Source of the DNA: Bacteroidaceae bacterium
GTDB lineage: Bacteria > Bacteroidota > Bacteroidia > Bacteroidales > Bacteroidaceae
Direction of reading: 5' to 3'
Length of the DNA stretch: 35,485 bases
Assembly: GCA_024401185.1 (NCBI GenBank)
Contig: JAKSLO010000015.1
Location: 1 to 35,485, forward strand
Under the pieces are notes generated by a model. It was not told the origin of the DNA. It saw only the letters and a program-made list of their open reading frames with translations, and did not search any database. A program made the translations under genes and the position numbers. Shown in pieces: positions 15,372 to 24,248 of the stretch (its first letter is position 1; the number at the start of each line of letters is the position of its first letter).

Positions 15372-15437
15372 GGTACATCCCGATACCATTCCGGTGTTAA
15401 CCCGATGTCAACCCGTTATCAACCCGTTATTAACCCG
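15372..15437 (-). repeat. Six tandem 11-bp units beside dnaA
   Basis: On the minus strand 66 bases divide exactly into six 11-mers: CGGGTTAATAA, CGGGTTGATAA, CGGGTTGACAT, CGGGTTAACAC, CGGAATGGTAT and CGGGATGTACC. The first four are near-identical and the last two decayed. The array ends 16 bases from the dnaA stop codon. The period is one helical turn, so any bound protein would sit on one DNA face. Confidence 0.8.
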
Positions 15438-15453
15438 AAGGATTTTTGGCAGA

Positions 15454-16869
15454 CTATCTCTTCAAACTTGCCTCAATCTCAGATACGAGGTCGTTAAGTT
15501 TTTTGTCAGTCGTAATACGGTCGGTGATAGAACGAACAGAGTGGATTACTGTGGTGTGATTGCGTTGGCCAATCAATGCTCCAATCTTGCTTGTTGAAAG
15601 GTTTGTGTGCTTCTGAGCCAAGTACATGGCTATTTGACGAGCCTGTACGACAGACGCCTTTCTTGTCGAGCTGAAGATGTCTTCCTTTGAGACGTTTGAC
15701 TTTTCGCACGCATGTTCAAGGATCTGGTCAATAGTGATGGGCTTGTTCTCCACGTTGACAGCATGTCCTACCACGCGGCGTGCCATGTTGATGTCCACAT
15801 CGCAATTGTAAACTATAGAGTGAGCCATCAACGAGTTGAGCACGCCCTCAAGTTCACGCACACTTTCGGTTACGTTCTGAGTAATATACTCGATTACATC
15901 GTTGGGGATATGTAGGCCATTGCGATGTACTTTGTTCACGAGGATACCACGACGCAATGTCTCATCGGGCTGCTGTAACTCGGCCAAAAGTCCCCACTTG
16001 AAGCGGGTTATCAGTCGGTCATGCATACCTTGCAGTTCTGTAGGGGGACGGTCGCAGGTAAGGATGATGTGCTTGCCGTTAGCCTTCAGATGATTAAAGA
16101 TGTGGAAGAAAGTGTCTTGCGTACTGGTGTGAGAGGCAAATTCCTGCACGTCATCAATAATCAAAACGTCAATTTGCTGATAGAAACGAATGAAGTCGTT
16201 GACAGTCTTCTTGATGCAAGAGTCAATGTATTGCACCTGAAAAAGATGAGCACTGAGATACAGAACTCGTTTCTCGGGTTGTAATTCCTTGATGGCATGA
16301 CCAATGGCATTCACCAAGTGTGTTTTGCCCACACCAGAGTGTCCGAAGATGAAGAGTGGGTTAAACGTCATCTGCTTGGGATTGGTGGCAATACTCATGC
16401 CTACGCTTCTGGGCAGTACGTTGCTGGTTCCCTCAATGAAATTCTCAAAACTGTATTCGTCAATCAAATGCGAATCGAACTCGGGAGAGGGAGCATGCGA
16501 CTGCAAGGTTGTGGGTGCCTGGTTTGCTGGATGCTGAGGCACATTCTTGGCAGGAGATACTGGTGCGCTTTCAACTTCAGATGTGAGGTTGTTCTCGCTG
16601 TCAGTCAACTGACGGAAATACAGTTTTACAGTATTCCCGTATTCCTTTCGTAACGCTACGTATGTGAGTGCCGAGAAATGGGCGCGAATATGCTCGCTGA
16701 AATAACTGCTTGGTGCGTTTATCACCAACTCGCAGGTCTGCGAATTGTACGTATAGAAAGACAATGGTTCAAACCATGTCTTGTAGTGGTCGTCTTTAAG
16801 GTTGTTCTTAATGAACTTAAGACAACACTGCCATTTCAGTTTGTATTCGTCTTGTTGCGTCATTTGCAA
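15454..16869 (-). CDS. dnaA: Chromosomal replication initiator DnaA
   Basis: Binds DnaA boxes and opens the origin; an AAA+ ATPase. The 471-residue protein has the N-terminal interaction domain (about 1-85) and a Ser/Pro-rich linker (about 95-135). The ATPase core has Walker A FGHSGVGKTH (175-184), Walker B DVLIIDD (234-240) and an RxxxRFxWG-type sensor region (DRLITRFKWG). The C-terminal helix-turn-helix carries the DnaA signature ARQIAMYLAQKHTNLSTSKIGALIGQRNHTTVIHS. A second ATG two codons in is equally possible as start. It has its own promoter at 16912, downstream of the MCE-domain gene. Confidence 0.97.
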   Translation of the reverse strand: MQMTQQDEYKLKWQCCLKFIKNNLKDDHYKTWFEPLSFYTYNSQTCELVINAPSSYFSEHIRAHFSALTYVALRKEYGNTVKLYFRQLTDSENNLTSEVESAPVSPAKNVPQHPANQAPTTLQSHAPSPEFDSHLIDEYSFENFIEGTSNVLPRSVGMSIATNPKQMTFNPLFIFGHSGVGKTHLVNAIGHAIKELQPEKRVLYLSAHLFQVQYIDSCIKKTVNDFIRFYQQIDVLIIDDVQEFASHTSTQDTFFHIFNHLKANGKHIILTCDRPPTELQGMHDRLITRFKWGLLAELQQPDETLRRGILVNKVHRNGLHIPNDVIEYITQNVTESVRELEGVLNSLMAHSIVYNCDVDINMARRVVGHAVNVENKPITIDQILEHACEKSNVSKEDIFSSTRKASVVQARQIAMYLAQKHTNLSTSKIGALIGQRNHTTVIHSVRSITDRITTDKKLNDLVSEIEASLKR

Positions 16870-16911
16870 TTAGTTAGGTTATCCTGCTTTGTTTTTGCGG
16901 GAAAACGTTTG

Positions 16912-16942
16912 CAAAGATACGAAAAAATGCTCAGCAAAGCAA
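16912..16942 (-). promoter_or_regulatory. dnaA promoter
   Basis: TTG (16940-16942), 20-base spacer, TATCTTTG (16912-16919) on the minus strand, 43 bases upstream of the dnaA start. No terminator was seen between the MCE-domain gene and this promoter, so readthrough from upstream is also likely. Confidence 0.7.
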
Positions 16943-16972
16943 GGGATTTTTATCCAAAATTTCAAGAAAAAA

Positions 16973-17863
16973 TTATTTGTCCTTTTTTCCGAAAACCGAG
17001 AAATGAACGTATCTCTTTGGATGTGCTTGTAAGTCAATAAGAAGGTTATTAGCGCTCTTAATTGTATTGTTCAAATTGTGGTATATGGCGGTGTCTTTGA
17101 GCAAGAGTCCCAGATTGCCGTTGGGGTCTTCCATAAGTTTTATGAGTCCCTGTACGTCGTCAATAGTCTGGTTTACCTTGTTCAAGGTCTGTTGCATGTC
17201 AAGTTCTGCCAGGTTACCTGTCAGTCTGTTCACATTCTGCCCTGCCTCATCAAATGTCTTCATCAGTTTAGGCATGTCGTTTGCCAGGAGTTTGTTGAGG
17301 TGTTGTGAACTGCTATTAAGATTAGCCGTTAATTGCTCGGTGTTGCCAATGACCTTAGCTATGTTGGGGTCGCTGGCCACGGTATTGATTGTAGTGATGA
17401 GTGAGTCAACGTGATGCAGTACTACGGTTACTTCGGGAAGCATCTTGGCAGCTTGTGCCATCAGACCGTCATCATCCGAGCCTTTGATGGTGTCGCCTAC
17501 AGCTATAACCTCCTTGGGGTTGGTTCCTAAGGTGAGGTTTAAGGTGCAGCCACCCAGCATTCCTTCTGCCAATGAGGCTTTGGTGCCTACTGGCATGCGC
17601 ACGTCGTCGTCAACAGTAACTTCAACCACTACCTCACCAGGCTTGTTGAAATCGTAGGTGATATTGCGTACGATGCCAATCTGATAGCCATCGGCATACA
17701 CAGGACTGCTTGCTGCAAGCCCCTTGGCATTGTTGAATGTGATGTAATAGTTATGGCTGGGCGAGAACTTAATGCCTTTGAGGTAGCTGATGCCCAGATA
17801 CAGCACTACGAGTGCTGCGATTCCTGTTAAACCTATTTTAACTTCTTTAGTGAAGAATTTCAT
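16973..17863 (-). CDS. MCE/MlaD-family lipid-transport substrate-binding protein
   Basis: Periplasmic, membrane-anchored ring subunit of a lipid transport system. The 296-residue protein has one N-terminal anchor (about residues 11-30, GLTGIAALVVLYLGISYLKG). An MCE beta domain follows (about 38-115, YYITFNNAKGLAASSPVYADGYQIGIV...MLGGCTLNLTLG). A long helical region (about 130-275) of Asn/Leu heptads may form the needle or pore helices, and the tail is basic. It lies 143 bases after the amidase gene, probably in the same transcript. The partner permease and ATPase genes are not in this window. Confidence 0.85.
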   Translation of the reverse strand: MKFFTKEVKIGLTGIAALVVLYLGISYLKGIKFSPSHNYYITFNNAKGLAASSPVYADGYQIGIVRNITYDFNKPGEVVVEVTVDDDVRMPVGTKASLAEGMLGGCTLNLTLGTNPKEVIAVGDTIKGSDDDGLMAQAAKMLPEVTVVLHHVDSLITTINTVASDPNIAKVIGNTEQLTANLNSSSQHLNKLLANDMPKLMKTFDEAGQNVNRLTGNLAELDMQQTLNKVNQTIDDVQGLIKLMEDPNGNLGLLLKDTAIYHNLNNTIKSANNLLIDLQAHPKRYVHFSVFGKKDK

Positions 17864-18006
17864 TGTGCTTATATTATATATTTATAATGTATTTTGCTTT
17901 TGTTATGTCATCAGGTAGCGTGCCTTTTTGGCATTGCGCCTTGGCAAGACGCTATCCTTGAATGGCAGGGTCTCCTCTTTTCTCACTCGGAGTTGCCGAT
18001 AAAGGA

Positions 18007-18756
18007 CTACTTGCCGTTTCTGTATTGCTTGATAGCGTTGAACAGACTTCTGCTGAGTTCCTCCGTACTTTTGTTGGTGGCGAGATAATTCTCTTCCTCT
18101 TGAGTGGTAATGTAGCCTAACTCGACAAGGACGCTGGGCATGGAGGTTGCTCTCAGAACCAAGAATCCTGCTTGGTAAACTCCTCTGTCTCTTCGACCTG
18201 CTGTGCTAGAAAACTGTCTTTGGATGTTGCCGGCCAAGTCCACGCTTTGTTTCATGTATTGGTCTTGCATGAGTTCGAAGATAATGTAACTCTCGCTCGA
18301 CTTAGGGTCAAAACCTTCGTATTTCTCTTCGTAGTCGTTCTCCATCATAATGGCAGAGTTCTCACGTTTCGCCACTTCAAGGTTACTGGCTGCACGGTGC
18401 ATACCCAATGTGTAAGTCTCTGTACCTTTTACAGACCTGTTGACACCCGAAGCATTGGTGTGGATGGAGATGAAGAGGTCGGCCTTGTTGCGGTTAGCAA
18501 TGTTGGCACGCTGGTTTAGTTCCACAAACACATCTGTCTTGCGTGTGTAAACAACCTTGGCATCGGGCATGTTCTGTTCTACCAGTTTGCCCAAGGCCAG
18601 CGCTACGCGTAGATTTATATCTTTTTCTTTCAGTTTTTTGCCTACTGCACCGGGATCTTTGCCCCCGTGACCTGCATCAATGACAAGTGTGAAAGGCTTT
18701 GCCTGAAGTGTGATGGCAACCATCAAACTAACAAAAAGTAGGTATATGCGCTTCAT
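18007..18756 (-). CDS. N-acetylmuramoyl-L-alanine amidase (Amidase_3)
   Basis: Zinc amidase that cuts the peptide from peptidoglycan during cell separation; exported. The 249-residue protein has a signal peptide (MKRIYLLFVSLMVAITLQA). The catalytic fold shows VIDAGHGGKDPGAVG (zinc His), the conserved Glu region around EKDINLRVALALG, SIHTNAS (zinc His) and VLVELGYITTQEEENYL with the catalytic Glu. An ATG at 18831 in frame is rejected because the promoter TAATTTTG lies at 18787-18794, downstream of it. The gene leads into the MCE-domain gene and dnaA. Confidence 0.92.
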   Translation of the reverse strand: MKRIYLLFVSLMVAITLQAKPFTLVIDAGHGGKDPGAVGKKLKEKDINLRVALALGKLVEQNMPDAKVVYTRKTDVFVELNQRANIANRNKADLFISIHTNASGVNRSVKGTETYTLGMHRAASNLEVAKRENSAIMMENDYEEKYEGFDPKSSESYIIFELMQDQYMKQSVDLAGNIQRQFSSTAGRRDRGVYQAGFLVLRATSMPSVLVELGYITTQEEENYLATNKSTEELSRSLFNAIKQYRNGK

Positions 18757-18786
18757 CTGTGGTTTTTGCAGTTTTGTATTTGTGTG

Positions 18787-18816
18787 CAAAATTAAGAAAA
18801 AAAAGTGAAACACAAA
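18787..18816 (-). promoter_or_regulatory. Promoter of the amidase gene
   Basis: TTTG (18813-18816), 18-base spacer, TAATTTTG (18787-18794). The ATG at 18756 lies 31 bases from the -7 box, which decides the start. Confidence 0.6.
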
Positions 18817-18854
18817 TGCCCTTTGTGCCAAAAGTGAATAGGTGTTTGGTTAAA

Positions 18855-18907
18855 AAAGATGAAATTGGTACATTTTGCATTGAAAATCTTACAAATGTAC
18901 CAATTTC
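18855..18907 (-). terminator. Terminator of the TonB receptor gene
   Basis: GAAATTGGTACATTT (18861-18875) and AAATGTACCAATTTC (18893-18907) form a perfect 15-bp stem. On the minus strand ATCTTTTTT follows. It starts 14 bases after the receptor stop codon. Confidence 0.85.
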
Positions 18908-18920
18908 TTTTATGTATGTG

Positions 18921-21008
18921 TTATAGGTTCAAGTTTATTCTTGCACCTGCCAATACACAGATTCCGGGTTGGGGAATGTTGCCCAAGTCGAAATATCGGT
19001 GGTTGGTGATGTTGCTGCCTTGCACGTAGAGGTTAAACTTCTTGTCCGTCCATTGCAGTTTCACATCGAGCGTGGCATAGGGATGGTATGCTTGCAGGCG
19101 GTTGGTGGCCATTGGCTTGCCCGTTTCTGCAGAAGTTTCATATACCACGTAGCTTCCCATTCGGTCTTGCCAGCGCAGGTTCCAGTTAGCCGACAACTTG
19201 CTGAATACTTTGTGCGACAAGCTTGCTGTGAGTTTGTGACGCAAGTATTCGAGTGCATAGTTAGACTTGTATATTTCCTGGTCATCGTGACGTTTCTGAT
19301 GGATATAGGTGTACCCAAGGTTGAAAGTCTGTAACCAAGTGTCGCTACCCATGAGGTCATTGAATTTCAGTTTCAGTTCGGCTTGTACACCCATGTTGTC
19401 AAGGTTGAAGGCAGTTGAGTGATAGGTGTCTTCTGGTGCATACATCACCCAGTCTATCATGTTGTTGCCGCGATGGTAGAAACCTCGTACAGTACCCTGC
19501 AGTCCACTCCTGGTGTAGGTGGCTCCCGGCTGTATGCTCTGGCTCTCCTCTGGCTTTAAGCCCTTGTTGCCTTCATGTGTGGCACTCTTGTAATAGAGTT
19601 CGGTAAATGAAGGGAGGCGGAATCCCTTGTTATAGCTGAGATATACCTTCCAGTTCGTAGTGGGACGGTATGCCACATCGATTCCCGGATAAACTCTGAA
19701 CTTATGATCTACGCTTGTGCTCATGCTCGACATTAAGCCTGCCGAGATTGTCCAATGTTCAAGTAGGATGTTGTGCTCCAGGTTGAAACTAATGTTGGTG
19801 CGGTCGTCCTGACGGGTGTAGTACACCTCGTCGTCTTTCCCGCCGTGAGCCATCACGTACTGCTTTTCTTCCAGGTCTTTACCCAGACTGGTTGAGAGGA
19901 TGCCCTCTTGACGGATGTCTGCACCGATGGCAGTTCGTCCGCCCCACCATCCGAAGTGTCCGCCTATCTTGATGCCGTAGGCGTCTGCCTGATGGAAGTT
20001 CTCGCCGGTTCGGCTATCGCGAATCAGTTCGAAGTTGTCGTAGGTGCGATTCCAGTACACGCTGGGCGTGAACACGAACTTGCCTTTTGTCTCTGCTCCC
20101 ACGCTCATCAAGTATCGCTCGTTGCGCTCAAACTGGTTGGGGTAGGCGGCACTGTAGAAAGTGTTGGCGCCATACTGCTTCTTAGAGAAGCCGGCTTGCC
20201 AGTTCAACGTTAGGCTCTGGTTGTCGAAACTACCCTGGTAGTACAACTGTCCCTTGCGCCAGTCGCTGTTGGTAGTTCCACCATCGCTTCTGCCTCCACC
20301 TCCGCTGATGCGGTTTGCCAGATTGGGGGTTACCCATGCCACACGGCCATCGGCCTGCATAGTGCCCCAGCTTCCGGCTTCTGCTCCTGCAGAAAGGTTT
20401 GACTGTGCATCCTTGTGAGTGACGATGTTAATGGCGCCACCGAATGCTGTACCACCATACACTCTACTGGCAGCACCCTCAAGCACCTCGATGCGCTCAA
20501 TGTCGCTGATACTTACAGGGAAGTCGGCAGCCAGATGTCCAGTGTGCGGATTGCTGATATTCACTCCGTTGAGCAACAGCGTAATCTGGTCAAAAATACC
20601 TCCGTCGATGCTGATGTCCGTCTGTACTCCAAAGCCACCGCGTTGACGGACATCTACGCCGGTAGCTAGCTTCATAAGGTCGTTGACACTCTGTGCCCCC
20701 GCCCGTTGAATGTCCTCGCGGGTAAGCACAGAAACAATGCGTGCTGACTGCAACTGGGTCAGCGGTGCCATGGTGCCGCTGACGGTCACCTCGGCCATGC
20801 TCTTCTCATCATCAGCAAAATCTTCAATGTTGGGAAGCAGGGTAGGGTTGGATGCCTCCACCTTGTCAAGGGTGGCGGTGCTCAGCGTAGCTATGGTCAG
20901 CACGCCGATTCTTACCTCACGCTTCAAACTGTTGAAGATGCTGTAACCCTTTCTACCATAGTGGTGAAAGGTGATGGTTTGAGCCTCTTTGTTCTGTTTG
21001 TTAAACAT
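18921..21008 (-). CDS. TonB-dependent outer-membrane receptor, BtuB-like
   Basis: A 695-residue receptor. The N-terminus (residues 17-48, HYGRKGYSIFNSLKREVRIG then VLTIATLSTATL) is the unusual leader I associate with Bacteroidales BtuB-type receptors. A possible TonB box (MAEVTVSGTM) precedes a plug domain (about 80-200: VLTREDIQRAGAQSVNDLMK, GGFGVQTDISIDGGIFDQITLLLNG, IERIEVLEGAASRVYGG, AFGGAINIVT). A 22-strand barrel ends ...INLNL. The BtuB resemblance suggests a corrinoid-like cargo, but the short leader (about 35 bases) has no cobalamin riboswitch, so the cargo is open. It is transcribed divergently from the PL11 gene. Confidence 0.85.
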   Translation of the reverse strand: MFNKQNKEAQTITFHHYGRKGYSIFNSLKREVRIGVLTIATLSTATLDKVEASNPTLLPNIEDFADDEKSMAEVTVSGTMAPLTQLQSARIVSVLTREDIQRAGAQSVNDLMKLATGVDVRQRGGFGVQTDISIDGGIFDQITLLLNGVNISNPHTGHLAADFPVSISDIERIEVLEGAASRVYGGTAFGGAINIVTHKDAQSNLSAGAEAGSWGTMQADGRVAWVTPNLANRISGGGGRSDGGTTNSDWRKGQLYYQGSFDNQSLTLNWQAGFSKKQYGANTFYSAAYPNQFERNERYLMSVGAETKGKFVFTPSVYWNRTYDNFELIRDSRTGENFHQADAYGIKIGGHFGWWGGRTAIGADIRQEGILSTSLGKDLEEKQYVMAHGGKDDEVYYTRQDDRTNISFNLEHNILLEHWTISAGLMSSMSTSVDHKFRVYPGIDVAYRPTTNWKVYLSYNKGFRLPSFTELYYKSATHEGNKGLKPEESQSIQPGATYTRSGLQGTVRGFYHRGNNMIDWVMYAPEDTYHSTAFNLDNMGVQAELKLKFNDLMGSDTWLQTFNLGYTYIHQKRHDDQEIYKSNYALEYLRHKLTASLSHKVFSKLSANWNLRWQDRMGSYVVYETSAETGKPMATNRLQAYHPYATLDVKLQWTDKKFNLYVQGSNITNHRYFDLGNIPQPGICVLAGARINLNL

Positions 21009-21025
21009 GATTTAATTGATTTGAA

Positions 21026-21059
21026 ATCTCGCAATATTGCGATTTTGGGTGCAAAGGTA
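21026..21059 (-). promoter_or_regulatory. Promoter and 5'-end palindrome of the TonB receptor gene
   Basis: TACCTTTG (21052-21059) is a TAnnTTTG box; no good -33 element was seen. Directly downstream, CGCAATATTGCG (21030-21041) is a 12-bp palindrome within an AAATC...GATTT frame. It would be an operator or a 5'-terminal RNA stem. Confidence 0.5.
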
Positions 21060-21099
21060 CAAAAAATAGTTCATAGTTCGTAGTTCGTGGGTCATAGTT

Positions 21100-21130
21100 T
21101 TTGCATATTCAATTGTATTTTGTAATTTTG
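21100..21130 (+). promoter_or_regulatory. Promoter of the PL11/CapA operon
   Basis: TTTG (21100-21103), 19-base spacer, TAATTTTG (21123-21130). The ATG at 21167 follows with a leader of about 30 bases, which excludes the in-frame ATG at 21101. Confidence 0.7.
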
Positions 21131-21166
21131 TGCAATTCAAAGAATCTGGCATTTTACATATATTAC

Positions 21167-23050
21167 ATGAAGAAAACATTATTAAGTCTGATGTGCCTGA
21201 TGCTCCCCTTGTGGATGGCTGCTCAGACGAAGTATGACCTCTCTCATCTGCAGATGGAAAAACTAAACCGTGGCTTAGTGGCTGTTCGTGCCTCTGCCGA
21301 TAGTGTGATGCTCTCGTGGCGTTACCTCAGCAGCGATCCCGTCAGTCAGTCGTTCTCCGTTTTCAGGGATGGCAAGAAGATTGCCGACGTGCCTGCTGCT
21401 CACAGCACCACTTTCATGGATTACAATCCCTCTTCGGCTTCTTCATGTTATGAGGTGGTGCCGCGTAAAGGTTCGCTGAAGGGGCAGTGGACATTGCCTG
21501 CCAATGCTCCCATAGGATATTTGGACATTGCATTGCAGACTCCTCCCGCGCCCGAGGCTCCCGATGGTTTTGCAGGGAACCGCCGTTGGCCTCTTAGTTA
21601 CATTGCCAACGATGCCTCCATGGCAGACCTCGACGGTGATGGACAAATGGAGATCGTATTGAAATGGGAACCGAGTAATTCCAAGGATAACTCGCACAGT
21701 GGTTTTACTTCACCGGTCATCTTTGATGCCTATAAACTTGATGGCACTCACCTTTGGCGTATCAACATGGGGCGCAACATACGTGCAGGTGCCCACTACA
21801 CCCAGTTCATGGTGTACGACCTTGATGGTGATGGTTGTGCCGAAGTGGTTATGAAGACTGCCGATGGAACCACCGATGCCAAGGGTACTGTGTTGGGCCA
21901 TGCTGAGGCAGATTGGCGGCATGGCATCAATGGACCTGCACCCAGACGTGACGAGAAGGTAGGTTATATTGATCAAGGTCCGGAGTACCTTACCGTATTC
22001 AATGGTGCAACGGGAGAATCCATGCACACCATTGACTATGTGCCTGCCCGTGGTGATATCAACAAGTGGGGCGACAATTATGCCAACCGCAGCGAACGCT
22101 ATCTGGCTTGCGTGGCTTATCTCGACGGAGTGCATCCCTCTGTGGTGATGTGCCGAGGCTACTATACCCGCATGACGCTTGCCGCCTTCGATTTCGATGG
22201 TGCACAGCTTTGCCAGCGTTGGCTGTTCGATAGTGACAAGGAAGATCGTGCCTACTTCGGTCAGGGCAATCATAATCTTCGCGTAGGTGATGTGGATGGT
22301 GATGGGAAGGACGAGATAATCTATGGTTCATGTGCCATAGATGATGATGGTAAGCCACTCTACAGTACACGTATGGGGCATGGCGACGCCATGCACCTCA
22401 CAGCCTTCTTTCCCAATGACGACCGTCTGTATGTGTGGGATTGCCATGAGAATAAACGTGATGGTGCTGAGTTGCACGATGCTGCTACAGGCAAGGTCAT
22501 TTGTCAGTTCTTCTCAAATAGCGACGTGGGTCGCTGCATGGCAGCCGATATCGATCCTAACAATCCGGGATTGGAAATGTGGTCGCTGGCAAATGGTATT
22601 ACCAACGTCAAGGGTGAAATCATTGCCGACAGGGTGCGTGGGTTGAGTACCAATATGGCCGTATGGTGGGATGGTGATTTGTTGCGCGAGCTGCTCGATC
22701 ATGAAACGGTCAGTAAGTACGACTGGCAGGAGAAGTCTATGCGTTCGTTGCAGCGTTTTGAAAATTGCCAGTTCAACAATGGAACCAAGAGCAACCCGTG
22801 CCTGCAAGCCGATGTGCTGGGCGACTGGCGCGAGGAAGTGTTAGTACGTACCGCTGACAATCAGCATCTTCGCTTGTATGTCAGTACGTTGCCCACTCCG
22901 TACCGTTTCCATACCTTTCTTGAGGATCCTGTGTATCGCCTTTCCATCGTTTACCAGAATGTGTCGTATAACCAGCCCACACAGCCCGGTTTCTTCTTTG
23001 GCGAGGATTTGAAGCGTAGCGGCAAGCTGTTTCGTGGATGGCGATTCTAA
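21167..23050 (+). CDS. Rhamnogalacturonan lyase, family PL11
   Basis: Cleaves the rhamnose-galacturonate backbone of pectin by beta-elimination; exported. The 627-residue protein has a signal peptide (MKKTLLSLMCLMLPLWMAAQ). A fibronectin-like N-terminal domain contains LNRGLVAVRA...VMLSWRYLSSDP. An eight-bladed propeller carries repeated calcium-type loops: DLDGDGQMEIVLKW, DLDGDGCAEVVMKTADGT, DVDGDGKDEIIYG and DVLGDWREEVLVRT. Ending motifs are NQPTQPGFFFG. It is co-transcribed with the CapA-like gene 28 bases later. No SusC/SusD pair lies nearby. Confidence 0.9.
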   Translation: MKKTLLSLMCLMLPLWMAAQTKYDLSHLQMEKLNRGLVAVRASADSVMLSWRYLSSDPVSQSFSVFRDGKKIADVPAAHSTTFMDYNPSSASSCYEVVPRKGSLKGQWTLPANAPIGYLDIALQTPPAPEAPDGFAGNRRWPLSYIANDASMADLDGDGQMEIVLKWEPSNSKDNSHSGFTSPVIFDAYKLDGTHLWRINMGRNIRAGAHYTQFMVYDLDGDGCAEVVMKTADGTTDAKGTVLGHAEADWRHGINGPAPRRDEKVGYIDQGPEYLTVFNGATGESMHTIDYVPARGDINKWGDNYANRSERYLACVAYLDGVHPSVVMCRGYYTRMTLAAFDFDGAQLCQRWLFDSDKEDRAYFGQGNHNLRVGDVDGDGKDEIIYGSCAIDDDGKPLYSTRMGHGDAMHLTAFFPNDDRLYVWDCHENKRDGAELHDAATGKVICQFFSNSDVGRCMAADIDPNNPGLEMWSLANGITNVKGEIIADRVRGLSTNMAVWWDGDLLRELLDHETVSKYDWQEKSMRSLQRFENCQFNNGTKSNPCLQADVLGDWREEVLVRTADNQHLRLYVSTLPTPYRFHTFLEDPVYRLSIVYQNVSYNQPTQPGFFFGEDLKRSGKLFRGWRF

Positions 23051-23078
23051 ATCCTGAAATACAATTATACAAACAAAT

Positions 23079-24236
23079 ATGAAACAATTATCATTATTTT
23101 CTTTAGCGGTCTTGATGCTCTGTTGCTGCAAGTCGAATGCTGCAGAACAAGGAAGTGGGGCAGACAGTCTTACTGTTGAGACCAAGTATCAACCTAAGAC
23201 GCTCTCATTGCTCTTTGTAGGCGACCTCATGCAGCATGGTGTGCAGTATAAGGCAGCCTTGCGCGCTGGTCAGGGTAAGACGTACGATTATGAGGAGGTG
23301 TTCCGCTACGTCAAGGACGAGATAAGTAGCGTTGACGTGGCCATTGGCAACTTCGAGACTACCACGGCAGGTGGCACTCCTTCCACCTATCCCCAGTTCA
23401 ATGCTCCCGATGAGTACATGTATGCCTGTAAGGACGCTGGCTTCGACATTCTGCTTACTGCCAACAACCATAGTTGCGACAAGGCATCAAAAGGTATTAC
23501 CCGTACCATTGAGATGTGCGACTCGCTGGGACTTCCTCATGTGGGAACCTATGTTGATCAGGCAGAACGTGACCGTGAGTACCCCTATATTCTCGAGAAG
23601 AATGGTTTCCGCATTGCCCTGCTTTGCTACACCTATGGCACCAATGGCATTGCTGTTCCCAAGCCTCATATCGTCAACCAGATTGACACGTTGCAGATGC
23701 GTAAGGATTTAGACAAGGCTAAGCAGCAAAACCCTGATGCCATTATTGCCTTTGTGCATTGGGGTGTTGAGCATGCCCTGCTTCCCAATCAAGGACAGAA
23801 GGACTTGGCCGATTGGATGTTCAAGAACGGTGTTACCCACATCATCGGTGGTCATCCCCATGTAGTGCAGCCTATCGAGGTGCGCGATGGTAAGGATGGC
23901 AAGAAACACCTCCTGGCTTATTCTTTGGGCAACTACGTCAGCAATATGTCTAAGCCCAATAACGATGGTGGATTGATGGTGAAGATGACGCTTACCAAGA
24001 CGGCCGAGACCCCCGATTCTACCTTCCTTAGCGATTATGGGTACAGTATTACATGGGTGTCGCGTCCCGTGATGTCGGGTCATGTGAACTACCGCATCTA
24101 TCCCGTTTCTGTTCCCGAGAGTATGCTCAATGCCAGCGAGAAAGCTCGTTTCAATACTACGCTTAAGACAGAGCGAGACCTCTTCAAGAAGCACAACAAG
24201 GGTATTGACGAGTATCAGGTTACCTGGACGAAGTAA
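23079..24236 (+). CDS. CapA-family metallophosphoesterase-like protein
   Basis: A 385-residue exported protein of the PGA_cap/CapA family, which is calcineurin-like and linked in Bacillus to poly-gamma-glutamate. Signal peptide MKQLSLFSLAVLMLC with Cys15-17 suggests a lipoprotein. Metal-site motifs are in order: LLFVGDLMQHG (Asp49), GNFETT (Asn91), LTANNHSCDKA (Asn130/His131), FVHWGVEH and IIGGHPHVVQP. It lies 28 bases after the PL11 gene. Many Bacteroidales carry CapA paralogues of unknown substrate, so 'capsule biosynthesis' should be treated as a family label only. Confidence 0.8.
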   Translation: MKQLSLFSLAVLMLCCCKSNAAEQGSGADSLTVETKYQPKTLSLLFVGDLMQHGVQYKAALRAGQGKTYDYEEVFRYVKDEISSVDVAIGNFETTTAGGTPSTYPQFNAPDEYMYACKDAGFDILLTANNHSCDKASKGITRTIEMCDSLGLPHVGTYVDQAERDREYPYILEKNGFRIALLCYTYGTNGIAVPKPHIVNQIDTLQMRKDLDKAKQQNPDAIIAFVHWGVEHALLPNQGQKDLADWMFKNGVTHIIGGHPHVVQPIEVRDGKDGKKHLLAYSLGNYVSNMSKPNNDGGLMVKMTLTKTAETPDSTFLSDYGYSITWVSRPVMSGHVNYRIYPVSVPESMLNASEKARFNTTLKTERDLFKKHNKGIDEYQVTWTK

Positions 24237-24248
24237 TACAGAATCCTT

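Noticed and set aside
18757..18831. Longer N-terminus for the amidase
   Set aside because: The promoter -7 box lies inside it, and starting at 18756 gives a normal signal peptide.
21009..21100. Cobalamin riboswitch expected before a BtuB-like receptor
   Set aside because: The gap is too short and no B12-box or aptamer pattern was found.
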